Positions 33,030-45,839 of a DNA stretch of 64,000 nt are shown one piece after another. This DNA is from Campanula takesimana. Its lineage: Eukaryota; Streptophyta; Magnoliopsida; Asterales; Campanulaceae. The position numbers and the translations under genes are program-made. The DNA lies in contig JAOWBW010000301.1 of NCBI GenBank assembly GCA_026119855.1, positions 620,001 through 684,000 of the forward strand, given 5' to 3'. Under the pieces are notes generated by a model, which had not been told where the DNA came from, made no database searches, and saw only the letters and a list, made by a program, of their open reading frames with translations. The stretch's first letter is position 1; the number at the start of each line of letters is the position of its first letter.

Positions 33030-34525
33030 TATCTACAAATATGCAAAATTTCCAAAATTTAATAAGTACCGATTTTCATTAAAGAGATAATTAATGTATT
33101 TTAAAACAAAATACTCCCACTAAATTATATAACCTTCATATACATCCAATGTATAATATAATTTAATTGGGTTGAGATCCCGCTTTAATCTAATTTTGAG
33201 TACGCTTTGGCGCACCGCTCAAAATTAAACCAATTAGGTAGACAACTCTTGTCAATCATATCTCATATGACTCTCAGTTCTTTTCATGAGATTCTTTAAG
33301 AAATCCAATTTCAAAAAGCATGTTAAATCTCATCTTTGCCTTAAGCCCAAAACAGTTTTGACGCTTAATTAAGTCCAACCATTTTAAACGCATAGGAAAC
33401 TCTTATTCACCCATCTTGCTCAAACATGAATAAAATCAATGCACCTCGCTTTGGCGAGCCCACATAAAATTACTCATGTATAAACAAGTGTTTTAATCAT
33501 GGCATGGCAAAAGGACTTAAAACTTTCTTTGAAGGTTCATCACATATAGCATATAACACATTTATGAGCACATAATATAAACATGTTACACATCAAGTTT
33601 AGGCACTAAATTAATCTCCATTAATTTAAGCATGGTATTTATGTGTCATTAGTTTCTCTATAATTATGAGGATGAGACTTATTTCAACTTTGGTTATTAT
33701 TTCCAAATCAAGACAACAAGAAGTGCGGTCGAACTAAGCCATTAGGCAACCACAATCCCGCACTAATTCAAGAAACCAAGAAAGTAGTCCATGTGGCCGA
33801 AACTAAGCAATAGATGGTCTCGATGAACGTAGGCCAATTGCATTCACAATTCCACATGGATCTCCAAACTTTGAATCAAGAACTTTGTTTCTCAATTTTA
33901 GCAATTATGAACTCTTCATAATTCTAACTTCGTTTTATCTTTGAAACTTTGATTGCGATCAATTTTGGGAAACACAATCTCGATGAACGCAGATTAGCCA
34001 TCCAAAACTTGAACCAATCGAGGAATCACAAGACTAAAACAAATAAGAAAATCAAACCCCAAAATCCACACACAAACCAACTACCCAAAACCCATTCCAG
34101 ATCAACAAGTCTGGACTGGTTCTGTTACTGGTTTTGTCGAATTTATTGAAAATTCCATATTCAGATTTTAACCAAAATCAGAACAAATTTTGACCACCGA
34201 GCGCCCGCCTGCTAAGGACCAGGCGCCCGCTTGAATGGCCAGAATAGTATAGAATTTTAAAGTTCGAAAATTTTGTCTCAAAATTATTTTTCCTCGATTA
34301 TTAAAACTTTGATCCAATCAAAAATCAATAATCGAAATAATTCAGAATCCACCATAATTTTTATTGCGATTGAATCGTGCGATTAAAGTTGGAAAAACAA
34401 TAAATCACATAAAATCACAAAACACATAAACATCATATAATCCAATATTCATATCATGCTTGGCACATAAACAATTTATATACACACAACATGATCCAAG
34501 TATTGAATTAGTCAACATGAACGGG
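33030..34525 (-). other. cA 5' leader
   Basis: About 1.5 kb between the PBS and the gag ATG, AT-rich, without a long ORF. It carries GAGCGCCCGCCTG and AGGCGCCCGCTTG (34199-34233), the same motif as the LTR promoter cluster, about 300 nt downstream of the PBS. Confidence 0.7.
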
Positions 34526-34537
34526 GCTCTGATACCA
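34526..34537 (-). other. cA primer-binding site
   Basis: The complement reads TGGTATCAGAGC, matching the 3' end of initiator tRNA-Met, standard for plant copia elements, one base from the LTR. Confidence 0.95.
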
Positions 34538-34538
34538 C

Positions 34539-36048
34539 TGTTGGGTTTCCAAGTAACATGCGCAGCGGAATTTAGCATTAAAATTTGAAACCCAAAGCCA
34601 CGGATCCGTTCATATGATTAAATCAAATACAATAACATGAATATAGGATAAAACTAACCCTTGATGGCTATCAAATTTCTTGGTCTTTGGTGGAGGTTTG
34701 AAGACTTGATCACGATCACAAAGCTTGAACACGAACTTTGAAGATGATGATTTTCACCCTCTAGCGGTATCCACACTTCGAACGAATATCAAAGGAGCTT
34801 CTTTGATCTTGGTTGCTAGACCAATATTATGAAACACACTTTCACAATATAATAAAGAACTATATGGAATTTATTTGTGAATTATTTTGTTCCTCAATCA
34901 ATGATATCTTAGAACAAAATAAAATCTCTCTCAAACTCTTTGAGACTCACAAAAAGCACACACACATATGGTCTGGCCGAATTGTTGTTTTTATACACAA
35001 TTAAGACCTATTCCAAATAGGTAACTTGTGCCAAAAAACCTTTCCTAATCAAATTAGGAATTTTCCATCCGGCATACCGGGCGCCCGCCTGGTCCTACCC
35101 AGGCGCCCGCCTGTTTGCGCAGAAAGTCCAGTTCCTTTCCGGCTTGAACAGGCGCCCGCCTGGTGCAACCCAAGCGCCCGCTTGGTTGACCAGGAGGCCC
35201 AGATCTTTCCAGAAATTCCTTGGAAGTCCTCCGACCCTAAATGCCAATATAGTCCTTTTATTTAAGATTCGTTCTATTGTGTGTGACCCTCTAGGATTAT
35301 ACTAAGTTGGCAATGGGATCAAACATGATTCCATAAGATATGATTAGGTTCTAGCAAACCGTCATACCTACCCAAATAGTATAACTAGATACAAGTTCGC
35401 ATTCCTTTAGAATATGTCACAATCCCTTTGTCCACGATGTCATTGAACACAAGTCATGGTCAAAGAGTCAACTTGTTTTGTTCAATACTTTCTCGATTCC
35501 GAATATGTTGATAATCCAAATGACATTGATCCAATCAATTCATTTGAGTCCGGCCGAACATTTCATCAACATCATTCCTACGAGAGGCCCAAGCTTGACA
35601 TCTCTCCGTGGAGGGACAAATCCATTTAGCTTATTATTCTTCCAACGGGAATCCGATTATGCCAATCATACCCTTTATAACTACCGTGTTAAAGTAGCGT
35701 TTGAATATGTCAAACACAATGTTCATCAAGTGGAAGACTATAATAACTTCATGTCTAAGGATTCAAATGACATAACTAATATGAGATATATGTACGACAT
35801 AGACCATGACATAAATCTCATACAGCGGGTCATGTCCAGTACCTTGTTCCAAACAAGTACCCATAAATCTAACATGATCATCCCATGACCATTTAGCCTT
35901 TATACTAGTGCTTAATAAGTACTAGGGACGGGGATTATTATAAGTAAACATGAACAACAATAATAATCAAAACATCTCTTTATTGATATGAAATAAATGA
36001 TAACAATTACAACGTTTATTAAACGTGCCTAGGGCACCACTACCAACA
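34539..36048 (-). repeat. cA 5' LTR
   Basis: 1510 bp, near-identical to the 3' LTR. The GC cluster is at 35079-35185 and TATA is the complement of 34988-34995. Confidence 0.93.
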
Positions 36049-37371
36049 GTTACAACTTGGGAAGAGTTTTTACGTCCTCCCAAGTTGCCTCGGACAAATC
36101 CGAGTCTCCCTTATTAGTTAACAAAAGTGCATGTGTGTGTGTTTGTTTTAACGGAAAATCTTTGTTTTAACTTTTTATTTATCTTTTCAACTGAAAAAGG
36201 GTTTGTTTGACAAGAAAACATAAGACAGAAGGGAAAAATGGTCAATCTCCCCATACGGCCAAAGTAGCCATACGGATGGGGAGACCACTCCTGGGATTTT
36301 ACAGTTTGTTCAAGCAACAGTCCAGTTCCAGGCAGAAACAGAGCATTCTGCTTGAACTGGACCAAAATGTTCTGATTCCAGTTTGTTATTCCAACATAAA
36401 ACAACATTAACAACTCATTCATATGCCATTTGATCATCAAAGAACCTCCCAAAACAAGAGTTTGGGCATGATCAAAGGCAATCATGGGAGAAACATGAAA
36501 AAGGTGGCCAATATTCCCTTTTGAGCCATAGTGACCATTTGATGAGTAAAGATTGAAACTTTACCATCAAAATGGCTCTTCTAGGAAAGATTAATCCTTT
36601 AGGGACAAGAACAAACCATAAATATTGGATCTTTATTACCCAAACTTGGGAATTTTGGGATAGATCAAGGTGATGAGGATAAAGATTGAGACTTTATCCT
36701 CAACATGATCATCATAGCTTAAAATGAGCAAAATGAACAACAAGAGCATCATCCATGACAAGAATGTAAATGAACAATCAACAAGCCATGATCAAACTAG
36801 GTTTGAACCTCTTCCACACAAAGTATGGAGGGCACCTTTGATCATCTCATGGCCTGGACTAGGAAATATAAATAATAATAGATATATATATATTGCTTGA
36901 ATGGACAAGACTTGCAAGAATGTAAAGATCAACAATAAATGACAAGATCAAAGATAAATAGAGTTCTTAGATGAAGAGAAGGGAGGGGGAGAAGGTGGCT
37001 TTACCTATCTTGGTTTAGGCCAATCTTCCTTTCTCTATTTCACTCTTTGTTCACTCTTACTCACACTATTCTGAGGTGAATTCGACAGAGTAACCTTAGT
37101 TCTAATGTTTCTCCCCCCCCTGAAATGATCAGCAAGGGGTTCTATTTATAGGGACTGAGGGTGCCCAAACCAGCCGTACGGCTAGGCCCCTCTAGTACCC
37201 AAAGCATCCGTACGGCTCAGCCTGGCGAGCTTCTGGATTTTTCCAATTTTATACCAGAGTAGTCCTGGAATTTATAGCTTATCCTAGGGAGGTCCTGGCC
37301 TATTAGCTTATCCCTGAAACGGTGCTAAGGCTACCTCTAAGATAGGTCGGTTTCAGATTGGGGTACTTACA

Positions 37372-37384
37372 GAGCCCCTCGGCA
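37372..37384 (-). other. W polypurine tract
   Basis: The complement TGCCGAGGGGCTC immediately precedes the 3' LTR start. Confidence 0.8.
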
Positions 37385-37494
37385 ACGTCGCTTCGAAGGA
37401 GCGGGATTGTCGATAGAAATAAGCATCCCAATCTGACGGGACGATGGCTTTAACCGATTTTGGTTGCATGGCTGGACCTAGTGGTATAGGATTC

Positions 37495-37532
37495 CTACGT
37501 ATCCCGTTCGTGGGGAATCAAGCCTAACGTAG
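37495..37532 (-). other. Type-1 hairpin candidate of W near the PPT
   Basis: Outer arms CTACG/CGTAG (minus) at 37528-37532 and 37495-37499. Inner stem TCCC/GGGA with a 7-nt loop (37502-37516). 111-124 bp from the PPT, as in V and U. Confidence 0.7.
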
Positions 37533-37546
37533 TTCGGAGGTACGCG

Positions 37547-39093
37547 TGTTGGTGTTGGTGCCCTAGGCACGTTTGTTAAACGTTGTATAAGTTATCATTT
37601 TATTCATAATAATAAAGAGATAATAAGATTATTATTATGGCTCGTGTTTGCTTATAATAATCTCCATCCCTAGAGCTTGTTAAGCACTAGTATAAAGGCT
37701 AAATGATCATGGGATGATCATGTTAGATTTATGGGTACTTGTTTGGAACAAGGTACTGGACATGACCCGCGGTATGAGATTTTATGTCATGGTCGATGTC
37801 ATATATAAATCTCATATTAGTTATGTCATTTGAATCCTTAGACATGAAGTTATTATAGTCTTTCCACTAGATGAAGATTATGTTTGACATATTCAAACGC
37901 TGCCTTAACATGGTAGTTATAAAGTGTATGATTGGCATGATTGGATTCACGTAGGGAAGAATAATAAGCTAAATGGATTTGTCCCTCTTCGGAGAGATGT
38001 CAAGCTTGGGCCCCTCGAAGGAATGATGTTGGTGAAATGTTTGGCCAAACTCAAATGGATTGATTGGATCAAAATCATTTGGATTATCAACATATTCGGA
38101 ATCGAGAAAGTATTGAACAATACAAGTTGACTTGTTGACCATGACTTGTGTTCAATGACATCGTGGACAAAGGGATTGTGACATGTTCTAAAAGGAATGT
38201 GAACTTGTATCTAGTTATACTATTTGGGTAGGTATGACGGTTTGCTAGAACCTAATCATATCTTATGGTTTCATGTTTGAACCCATTGCCAACTTAGTGT
38301 AATCCTAGAGGGTCACACACAAATAGAATGAATCGTAAAGGACTAAATGGGAATTATGGAAAAATATCAGTGTTTGGCTCTGGCACGGTCGTGCGCCTTA
38401 AAATGGCACGGTCGTGCCATAAATCCAAACCAAGGCAAACCTGTCGACATGATTGGCACGACCGTGCCAAAATTACCAAGCACGACCGTGCCGAAAATGG
38501 GCGGCTGGGAATTCGCGCGAACTAGATGGCACGACCGTGCCAGATTGTAGGGCACGACCGTGCCAGTCAAGTCGGCCAGAATTCTTTGTTGCCTAATTTG
38601 GTGACGGGATTTAGGTTTCCTAAGTCCTTAAGGGTTAAGGATTAGGACCTATTTAAGGATCCTTTCAGCAGTCATTAAGCACATGATTATGAGTGCCTCC
38701 AAAGGGTTTTGGGAGGTTATTTTCTTGTTCTAAGATCCCAAAAGTGAAGAACAAGAATATTCATAATTCCATATAGTTCTTACAATTGTGAAAGCGTGTT
38801 TCATAATTTGGTCTAGCAACCAATATCAAGTGTTCTTGATATTCGTTCGTGGTGTGGATACCGCTAGAGGGTGAAACTTATCATCTTCATAGTTCGTGAT
38901 TCTTGCTTTGTTCGTGATCAAGATTTCAAGCCTCCATCGAATTCAAGGTTATAAAATCAAAGGCATTAAGGGTTAGTATTCTAGTATTCATTATGTTGTA
39001 TTTGACTTAATCATATGAATAGATCTATGGGCTTTGGGTTTCATAAATTTTAAATGCTTAATTCCGCTGCGCATGTTACTACGAAACCCAACA
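37547..39093 (+). repeat. cD 5' LTR
   Basis: It starts TGTTGGTGTTGGTGCCCTAG and ends ACTACGAAACCCAACA. The TATA-like TATTTAAG (38650-38657) lies 85 bp after the palindrome cluster. Confidence 0.93.
38382..38564 (+). promoter_or_regulatory. Six near-palindromes GGCACGRYCGTGCC upstream of the cD TATA
   Basis: Copies lie at 38382, 38405, 38455, 38479, 38528 and 38551, 14 bp each, in both orientations. Each is self-complementary except at the two central bases. The 3' LTR repeats the cluster at 44973-45155, with one CpG changed to CpA. Confidence 0.7.
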
Positions 39094-39094
39094 T

Positions 39095-39106
39095 TGGTAT
39101 CAGAGC
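39095..39106 (+). other. cD primer-binding site
   Basis: TGGTATCAGAGC, initiator tRNA-Met type, one base after the LTR. Confidence 0.95.
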
Positions 39107-40560
39107 CCCGTTCATGTTGATTATTTCAATACTAAGATCATGTTGTGTGTATATAAATTGTTTATGTGCCTAGCATGATTTGAATATTGGGATTATGATG
39201 TTTATGTGGTCTATGCGTTTTATGTGGTTTATTGTTTTATAAACTTTAATCGCACTGTTCAATCGCAATTGAATCGAGAAAAACAATTTTGAGATAAATT
39301 TTGGAACTTTAAAAATTTGGATTTTTCGCAAGGGGTCCGACCGGACCCAAGCCTTGACCCGGCCGGACCTAAGGTTTGGCGCGGGGGTAGGGTTTGGGTT
39401 TTGGGTGTGGATCTTGGGTTTAAATCTCCTATTTGTTTTAGTCTTGTGATTCTAAGATTAGTTCAAGCATTGGATGGCTAATCTACGTTCATCGAGATTG
39501 TGTTTCCCAAACTTGATCGCAATCAAGGTTTCAAAGATAAAACGAAATTAGAATTATGAAGAGTTCATAATTGCTAAAATTGAGAAACAAAGTTCTTGAT
39601 TCAATGATTGGAGATCCATGTGGAATTGTGAATGCAATTGGCCTACGTTCATCGAGGCCATCTATTGCTTAGTTTCGGCCACATGGACTACTTTCTTGGT
39701 TTCTTGAATTAGTGCGGAATTGTGGTTGCCAATGGCTTAGTTCGGCCGCACTTCTTGTTGTCTTGATTTGGAGATGATGACCAAAGTTCAAATAATCTCA
39801 TCCTCATAATAATAGAGAAACTAATGACACATAAATATTATGCTTAAATTAATGGAGATTAATTTAGTGGCTAAGCTTGATGCGTAACATGTTTATCTTG
39901 TGTGCTCATAAATGTGTTGTATGCTATATGGTGATGAACCTTCAAGAAAGTTTTAAGTCTTTTTGCCACACCATGATTAAAACACTTGTTAGTGCATGGG
40001 TGATTTTAATGTGGGTTCGCCCTAGCGAGGTGCATTAACTTTATCTATGTATGAGCAAGATGGATGATGTGGGCACGCCCTAGCGAGGCACATCAACCAT
40101 GCGTTTAAAATGGTTGGACTTAATAAGGCGTCAAAACAGTTTTGGGCCAAGGCAAAAGATGAGATTAAACATGCTTTTGAAATTGGATCACTAAGAATCA
40201 TATTGGATATGATTGACAAGAAATTGTCTACCTAATTAATTTGATTTTGAGCGGTCCGCCTCCGTGGACTCAAGATTAAATTAAAGTTGGATCTTAGCCC
40301 AATTTAAAAGAGTCTCATGAAAGGATCTAAGAGTCATATGGGATATGATTGACAGGGTTGTCTACCTAATTAATTTGATTTTGTGTAATCCGCCATAGCG
40401 GACTTAGAATTAAATTAAAGTTGGATCTTAGCCCATTTAAATTATATTATACATTGGATGTATATGAAGGTTATATAATTTAGTGAGAGTATTTTTGGAA
40501 AATACATTATTTATCTCTTTAATGAGATTGGTACTTGTAAAATTTTGGAAATTTTGCATT
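39107..40560 (+). other. cD 5' leader
   Basis: No ORF. It contains the palindrome GGGTCCGACCGGACCC (39333-39348) and GACCCGGCCGGACC (39356-39369) about 240-275 nt after the PBS, a position equivalent to the GC motifs in the cA leader. It also carries repeats of CGCCCTAGCGAGGTGCAT (40019-40090). Confidence 0.7.
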
Positions 40561-43500
40561 GGTTGTAGATGACAACTAAAATCGTTGCGATTAATCCTTA
40601 ATAAGGATAATGCTTCAAAAGAATGGTACAAACTTCATGGATTAGATCCTGAGCCTAAGAATGGTTCTAAGGCAAGAAGATGGGTTGTACATTCTTGATG
40701 GGCCTATTCCTAAAAGAACAAATGCCGGAGTAGACAATCACAAGAATCATGAGTATGATTCTAGGAATGTGAGTTGTCTTATGCTCACGATTATGTGCTC
40801 TTAAACTCCAACAAAGTTTGGAACTTGTGGAAGCCTATTAAATAGGCGTGGAGTTGAGTTAGATGTTTCAAAGAGCAATCTAAGCAAGAGAGGTATAAAA
40901 CCATTATTGCATTCACTTCTTGCAAAAGGAGTAAAGGGTAATAAGTGGAACCTCACATGCTTAAGATAAAGGCTACGTAGAGCATCTTGAGAAACTTGGT
41001 TGTCCAATTGGATTGGAGCAAGCCACGGATCTCATTCTTGATTCATTGTCCAAAAGTTATAATCACTTTGTGATGAACTATAACATGCTTGGAATGAATA
41101 AGAATCTCTCCGAATTAAAACTGTGGAGATGAAGATGGTGGAGAATGGATTCTCTAATGCTAATAGTTCATGATGGAAAGAGGCCAAATGCTAAAAGAAA
41201 AGTAAGACAAGAGTTGTCAAACCTAAAGGAAATAATTTTGGTTATAATAATAACTCTAATAGATGCAATTTGTTAAAATGGCAATTGGATTGACCATTTA
41301 GAATTGTAGTCAAAATTTTGGGTGATCAATAAAAGGAATGGTAGTGGGACTACCACTCAGAATATTTATGTTATAAATTATTCTTTCTAAATTTAATTAT
41401 TGGGTATTGGATACCAGAATAATTAGTAAGATGAAAGACTACTTATAGTAAAGTTTTATCTACAAACAGTAATGATGCAATGGTTGCAACATTGTTCGTA
41501 GAACACTTGTAAAGTGACTTTACTGATAAAGTAGAAAACATTATTTTGCTATGATAATGAAGGATATTAATTTCTTATTTGGAATAAGAAAAGTGCTTTA
41601 TTTATTATGATTTACTTCATTGTGTTATCATATAAATAAATCTTATATCCTAAATCTTGAAGAACAAAATAATAAAGACTATAACATAAATAATTAAAAT
41701 TCTTTATGCATTATTGTTTTGATCAAATAAATGAGAAATGCATATCTAAAATTCCATGGGACGGAGTTTTAAGTCATATGATTTGGAATCACATGATTTA
41801 TGCAAATCTTATTTACTTGGATCAAGACATCTTTTACTATGATTGGTTAAAAGGTTAATATCTTACCTGACCTAATACATGTCAATGTATATGGTGCATT
41901 AAGAAGAAATGCTAAAAGAGAATTTTGGTTATACTTGGTAAAACTATTCAAAAATTATGATTGGATCATGATGATGAATAATTAAACCAAGAATTTGACA
42001 GTCATCATTAAAGTTGTGAAATGGTTTCACAAATTAACTTCACTAAGAATATCATTCTAAATGATATGTCTGCATGGAAGTATAAGAACCTTATTGGATA
42101 CGGTTCGTTGGATGACAAAGTCAAAGTGATCTTCCATTATTTATTTTGGGGTTATGTATTTAAAACCGCTATGATTATACTAATCTGAATTCCATCAAGA
42201 GAGGTTAAATGGTGAAAGAAAACTCGGTTTGTCTTTCATAAAGATTTAAGATGGTGAGACCCTTTTGGAAAGGAGTTGTCTGGAACACACTCACATTTAA
42301 ATCTAATAAATATATTTTCATGGGATATCCTAAGGAAACTTGAGGATAAAATTTTACTCTTGAGAAACAAATGGTTTGTTGCTTATGATGATACTTTTCT
42401 AGATAAAAGGTTTATTTCTAAAAGAATCAGTGGGAGTAAAATATATCTCGAATGGTTCGAGACCTAGAAAATAGTATTTAACCTATGATGGAAGTTGAAC
42501 AAGTTTTCACAAGGAGTCGTGAAAAGTCTGTTCAAGATATACAAATACTTGCAATACATGATAGGATACAATCTATTAGTAGAAATATTGGATATTTCGA
42601 AATAGAAAGTATTGAGGTAAAGTTCATTTAGAATGAAGTATTTACCACCTATCAAAGATGCAATATCAACTCCACATTTAGATTAATGGTTTTGAGTCAT
42701 AAAATCTAAAAGGCAATTCATGTATAATAATCAAGTTTGGAACTTGATCATTCTAACCTAAGGTGTAAAAACCAAAGGAGATGAATGACTTTTCTTGGAG
42801 AAAAATGTTACATGGGTAGCAAGAAACTTATTAGAATTTTCATAGTCACATGTTCATATTTGGAATATGAAATTTGACAAAATGATGTCAAAACAAGCGT
42901 TCCTCAACGGGAACTCACTTAAGGATGTATTGGATACAACCTAAAGGTTTTGATAGTCAAGAAAATTCTAAAAGGTATGAAAGTTGCGAAGATTCATTGG
43001 ATGGATTGAAGCAAGCTTTTGGGAGTTGGAATCTCCGTTTTGATAAGTCATAGAGCTTGGCTTGATCAAGAACGAAGATGAATCTTGTATATACAAGAAG
43101 ATTAGTGGGAGCATGGTGCTATTCCTTATCTAATATGTGGATGACATATTGCTCATTGGAAACGACATTCCTATACTTTAATCTGTAAAGACTTGGTTAA
43201 GAAAGTGTTTCGCAATGAAGAATATGGATGAAGCCGCATAAGTCATTGGCATTAAGATCTATAGAGATAGATCAAGGAAGCTAAATGGTTTAAAGCCAAT
43301 GTACATACATTGACAAAGTCATAAGAAGATTCTGCAAGGAAAATTCTAAGAGAGGATATTTGTCAATGTTACATGGATTTCCTCTAAGCAAGACTCAATG
43401 TCCTAAAGACAAAAGATGAGCATGAGAAAATGAATGAGATGCCATTTGCTTCGGCAATTGGATCCATGATGCCATGATAAGTACTAAGCCGGATATATCT

Positions 43501-44112
43501 AATGCTTGGAGCATGACGAGTAGATATCAATCCGACACCGGTGAGATTCACTGGATGGCTATGAAACAATTCTTAAATGTACTTTAGAAGGACTAAAGAA
43601 TTGTTATGATCTATGGAGGGATGGAAGATGATCTCGATGTATATGGGTACACAGATGCATACTTCCAAACTGACAAAGATGATAAAAATCGCAATTGAGT
43701 TTTATTAACAATAGTGAAGCTGTAAGTTGAAATGGTTCCAAGCAGAGTACAGTCACTAATTCTACATACTAAAATCTAAGTATATTGCTGCATTGGATGC
43801 CGCAAAGGAAATTGTTTGGATTAAGAAGTTCATGGGTGAACTTAAGATGGTTCCTAGCATTGCTAATCAAATAGACTTTATTAGCAATAATAGTCGTGCT
43901 ATTGATCAAGCAAAAGGAACCAAGGGCACATCCTAAATCCAAACACATACTTAGGCGGGGTTTTTTTATCGTTCGAGAAATCGTTGATAAGAGAGACGTA
44001 CATATATGCAAAGTACCTACTATTGATAACGTTACGGACACGCTAAACAATGGGACTTCCATAAAGCTAGACATGATGGTCATGTTAGGTCCATGGGTAT
44101 TGGATACCTAAG
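40560..44112 (+). pseudogene. Decayed gag-pol of cD
   Basis: Recognisable in order: gag (near 40800-41180, matching cA residues 86-215), integrase C-terminus (near 42100-42470), RT start (NQVWNLI near 42735), RT palm (near 42890-43060), YVDDILLIGND (near 43133-43165), RT thumb (43440-43560) and RNase H (43620-44110, including VREIVDKRDVHICKVPT). The zinc knuckle and protease are hardly detectable. Stops and indels are dense throughout, so no protein is made. Confidence 0.85.
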
Positions 44113-44139
44113 GAATTGGGCCTAGGGCAAGTGGGAGAT

Positions 44140-45684
44140 TGTTGGTGTTAGTGCCCTAGGCACGTTTGTTAAACGTTGTATAAGTTATCATTTTATTCAT
44201 AATAATAAAGAGATAATAAGATTATTATTATGGCTCGTGTTTGCTTATAATAATCTGCGTCCCTAGAGCTTGTTAAGCACTAGTATAAAGGCTAAATGAT
44301 CATGGGATGATCATGTTAGATTTATGGGTACTTGTTTGGAACAAGGTACTGGACATGACCCGCGGTATGAGATTTATGTTATGGTCGATGTCATATATAA
44401 ATCTCATATTAGTTATGTCATTTGAATCCTTAGACATGAAGTTATTATAGTCTTCCACTTGATGAAGATTATGTTTGACATATTCAAACGCTGCCTTAAC
44501 ACGGTAGTTATAAAGTGTATGATTGGCATGATTGGATTCACGTAGGGAAGAATAATAAGCTAAATGGATTTGTCCCTCTTCGGAGAGATGTCAAGCTTGG
44601 GCCCCTCGAAGGAATGATGTTGGTGAAATGTTTGGCCAAACTCAAATGGATTGATTGGATCAATATCATTTGGATTATCAAAATATTCGGAATCGAGAAA
44701 GTATTGAACAATACAAGTTGACTTGTTGACCATGACTTGTGTTCAATGACATCGTGGACAAAGGGATTGTGACATGTTCTAAAAGGAATGCGAACTTGTA
44801 TCTAGTTATACTATTTGGGTAGGTATGACGGTTTGCTAGAACCTAATCATATCTTATGGTTTCATGTTTGAACCCATTGCTAACTTAGTGTAATCCTAGA
44901 GGGTCACACACAAATAGAACGAATCGTAAAGGACTAAATGGGAATTATGGAAAAATATCAGTGTTTGGCTCTGGCACGGTCGTGCGCCTTAAAATGGCAC
45001 GGTCGTGCCATAAATCCAAACCAAGGCAAACCTGTCGACATGATTGGCACGACCGTGCCAAATTACCAAGCACGACCGTGCCGAAAATGGGCGGCTGGGG
45101 AATTCGCGCGGACTAGATGGCACGACCGTGCCAGATTGTAGGGCACGACCATGCCAGTCAAGTCGGCCAGAATTCTTTGTTGCCTAATTTGGTGACGGGA
45201 TTTAGGTTTCCTAAGTCCTTAAGGGTTAAGGATTAGGACCTATTTAAGGATCCTTTCAGCAGTCATTAAGCACATGATTATGAGTACCTCCAAAGGGTTT
45301 TGGGAGGTTATTTTCTTGTTCTAAGATCCCAAAAGTGAAGAACAAGAATATTCATAATTCCATATAGTTCTTACAATTGTGAAAGCGTGTTTCATAATTT
45401 GGTCTAGCAACCAAGATCAAGTGTTCTTGATATTCGTTCGTGGTGTGGATACCGCTAGAGGGTGAAACTTATCATCTTCATAGTTCGTGATTCTTGCTTT
45501 GTTCGTGATCAAGATTTCAAGCCTCCATTGAATTCAAGGTTGTAAAATCAAAGGCATTAAGGGTTAGTATTCTAGTATTCATTATGTTGTATTTGACTTA
45601 ATCATATGAATAGATCTATGGGCTTTGGGTTTCATAAATTTTAAATGCTTAATTCCGCTGCGCATGTTACTACGAAACCCAACA
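44140..45684 (+). repeat. cD 3' LTR
   Basis: Preceded by the purine tract GGGCAAGTGGGAGAT. It differs from the 5' LTR at only scattered positions. Confidence 0.93.
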
Positions 45685-45839
45685 ACGCGGGGTTACTTAG
45701 ATCTGCAAGGAGGCATGACTCTTGGGGTCAGAGGCGAGACATGGTCAACTTGGCTCTATGGGAGAGGGTTGACTTGCTGGGGATATGGTCAACTTGACTC
45801 TATAGGAGAGGGTTGACTTACACGGGATAGATTTTTACT

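Larger units (their letters stand above)
27558..36048 (-). mobile_element. cA: complete Ty1/copia retrotransposon
   Basis: 8.5 kb, with LTRs of 1508 and 1510 bp (27558-29065, 34539-36048) that are almost identical, TSD GTTAC (27553-27557, 36049-36053), PBS complementary to initiator tRNA-Met (34526-34537) and PPT (29066-29080). The order is gag, protease, integrase, RT, RNase H, the copia order. Coding lesions are few: three stops and one short deletion. LTR similarity implies recent insertion. Confidence 0.95.
27400..37371 (-). repeat. W 3' LTR, interrupted by copia cA
   Basis: On the minus strand it starts TGTAAGTACCCCAATCTGAA at 37371 and ends GGCGGAATCCTTACA at 27400. The two halves join at GTTAC and match the uninterrupted LTR at 56306-57754. 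TATA is at 37142-37150 (complement). AGCCGTACGGCT (37172-37183) and CCGTACGGCT (37208-37217) form the promoter-proximal cluster. A U5 PBS-like core is at 27480-27488. Confidence 0.88.
37547..45684 (+). mobile_element. cD: copia element with near-identical LTRs and a dead interior
   Basis: LTRs 37547-39093 and 44140-45684 (1547 and 1545 bp), TSD ACGCG (37542-37546, 45685-45689), PBS 39095-39106 and PPT before 44140. The 5-kb interior still aligns with copia gag, integrase, RT and RNase H but is full of stops and indels, with no frame above about 100 codons. It is inserted in the type-1/PPT region of W. Confidence 0.95.

Noticed and set aside
34526..34537. tRNA gene fragment
   Set aside because: Only 12 nt, exactly at the LTR border: a primer-binding site.
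38328..38570. ORFs over the cD palindromes
   Set aside because: Several frames on both strands are open only because of the repeated 14-mer; it is promoter DNA.
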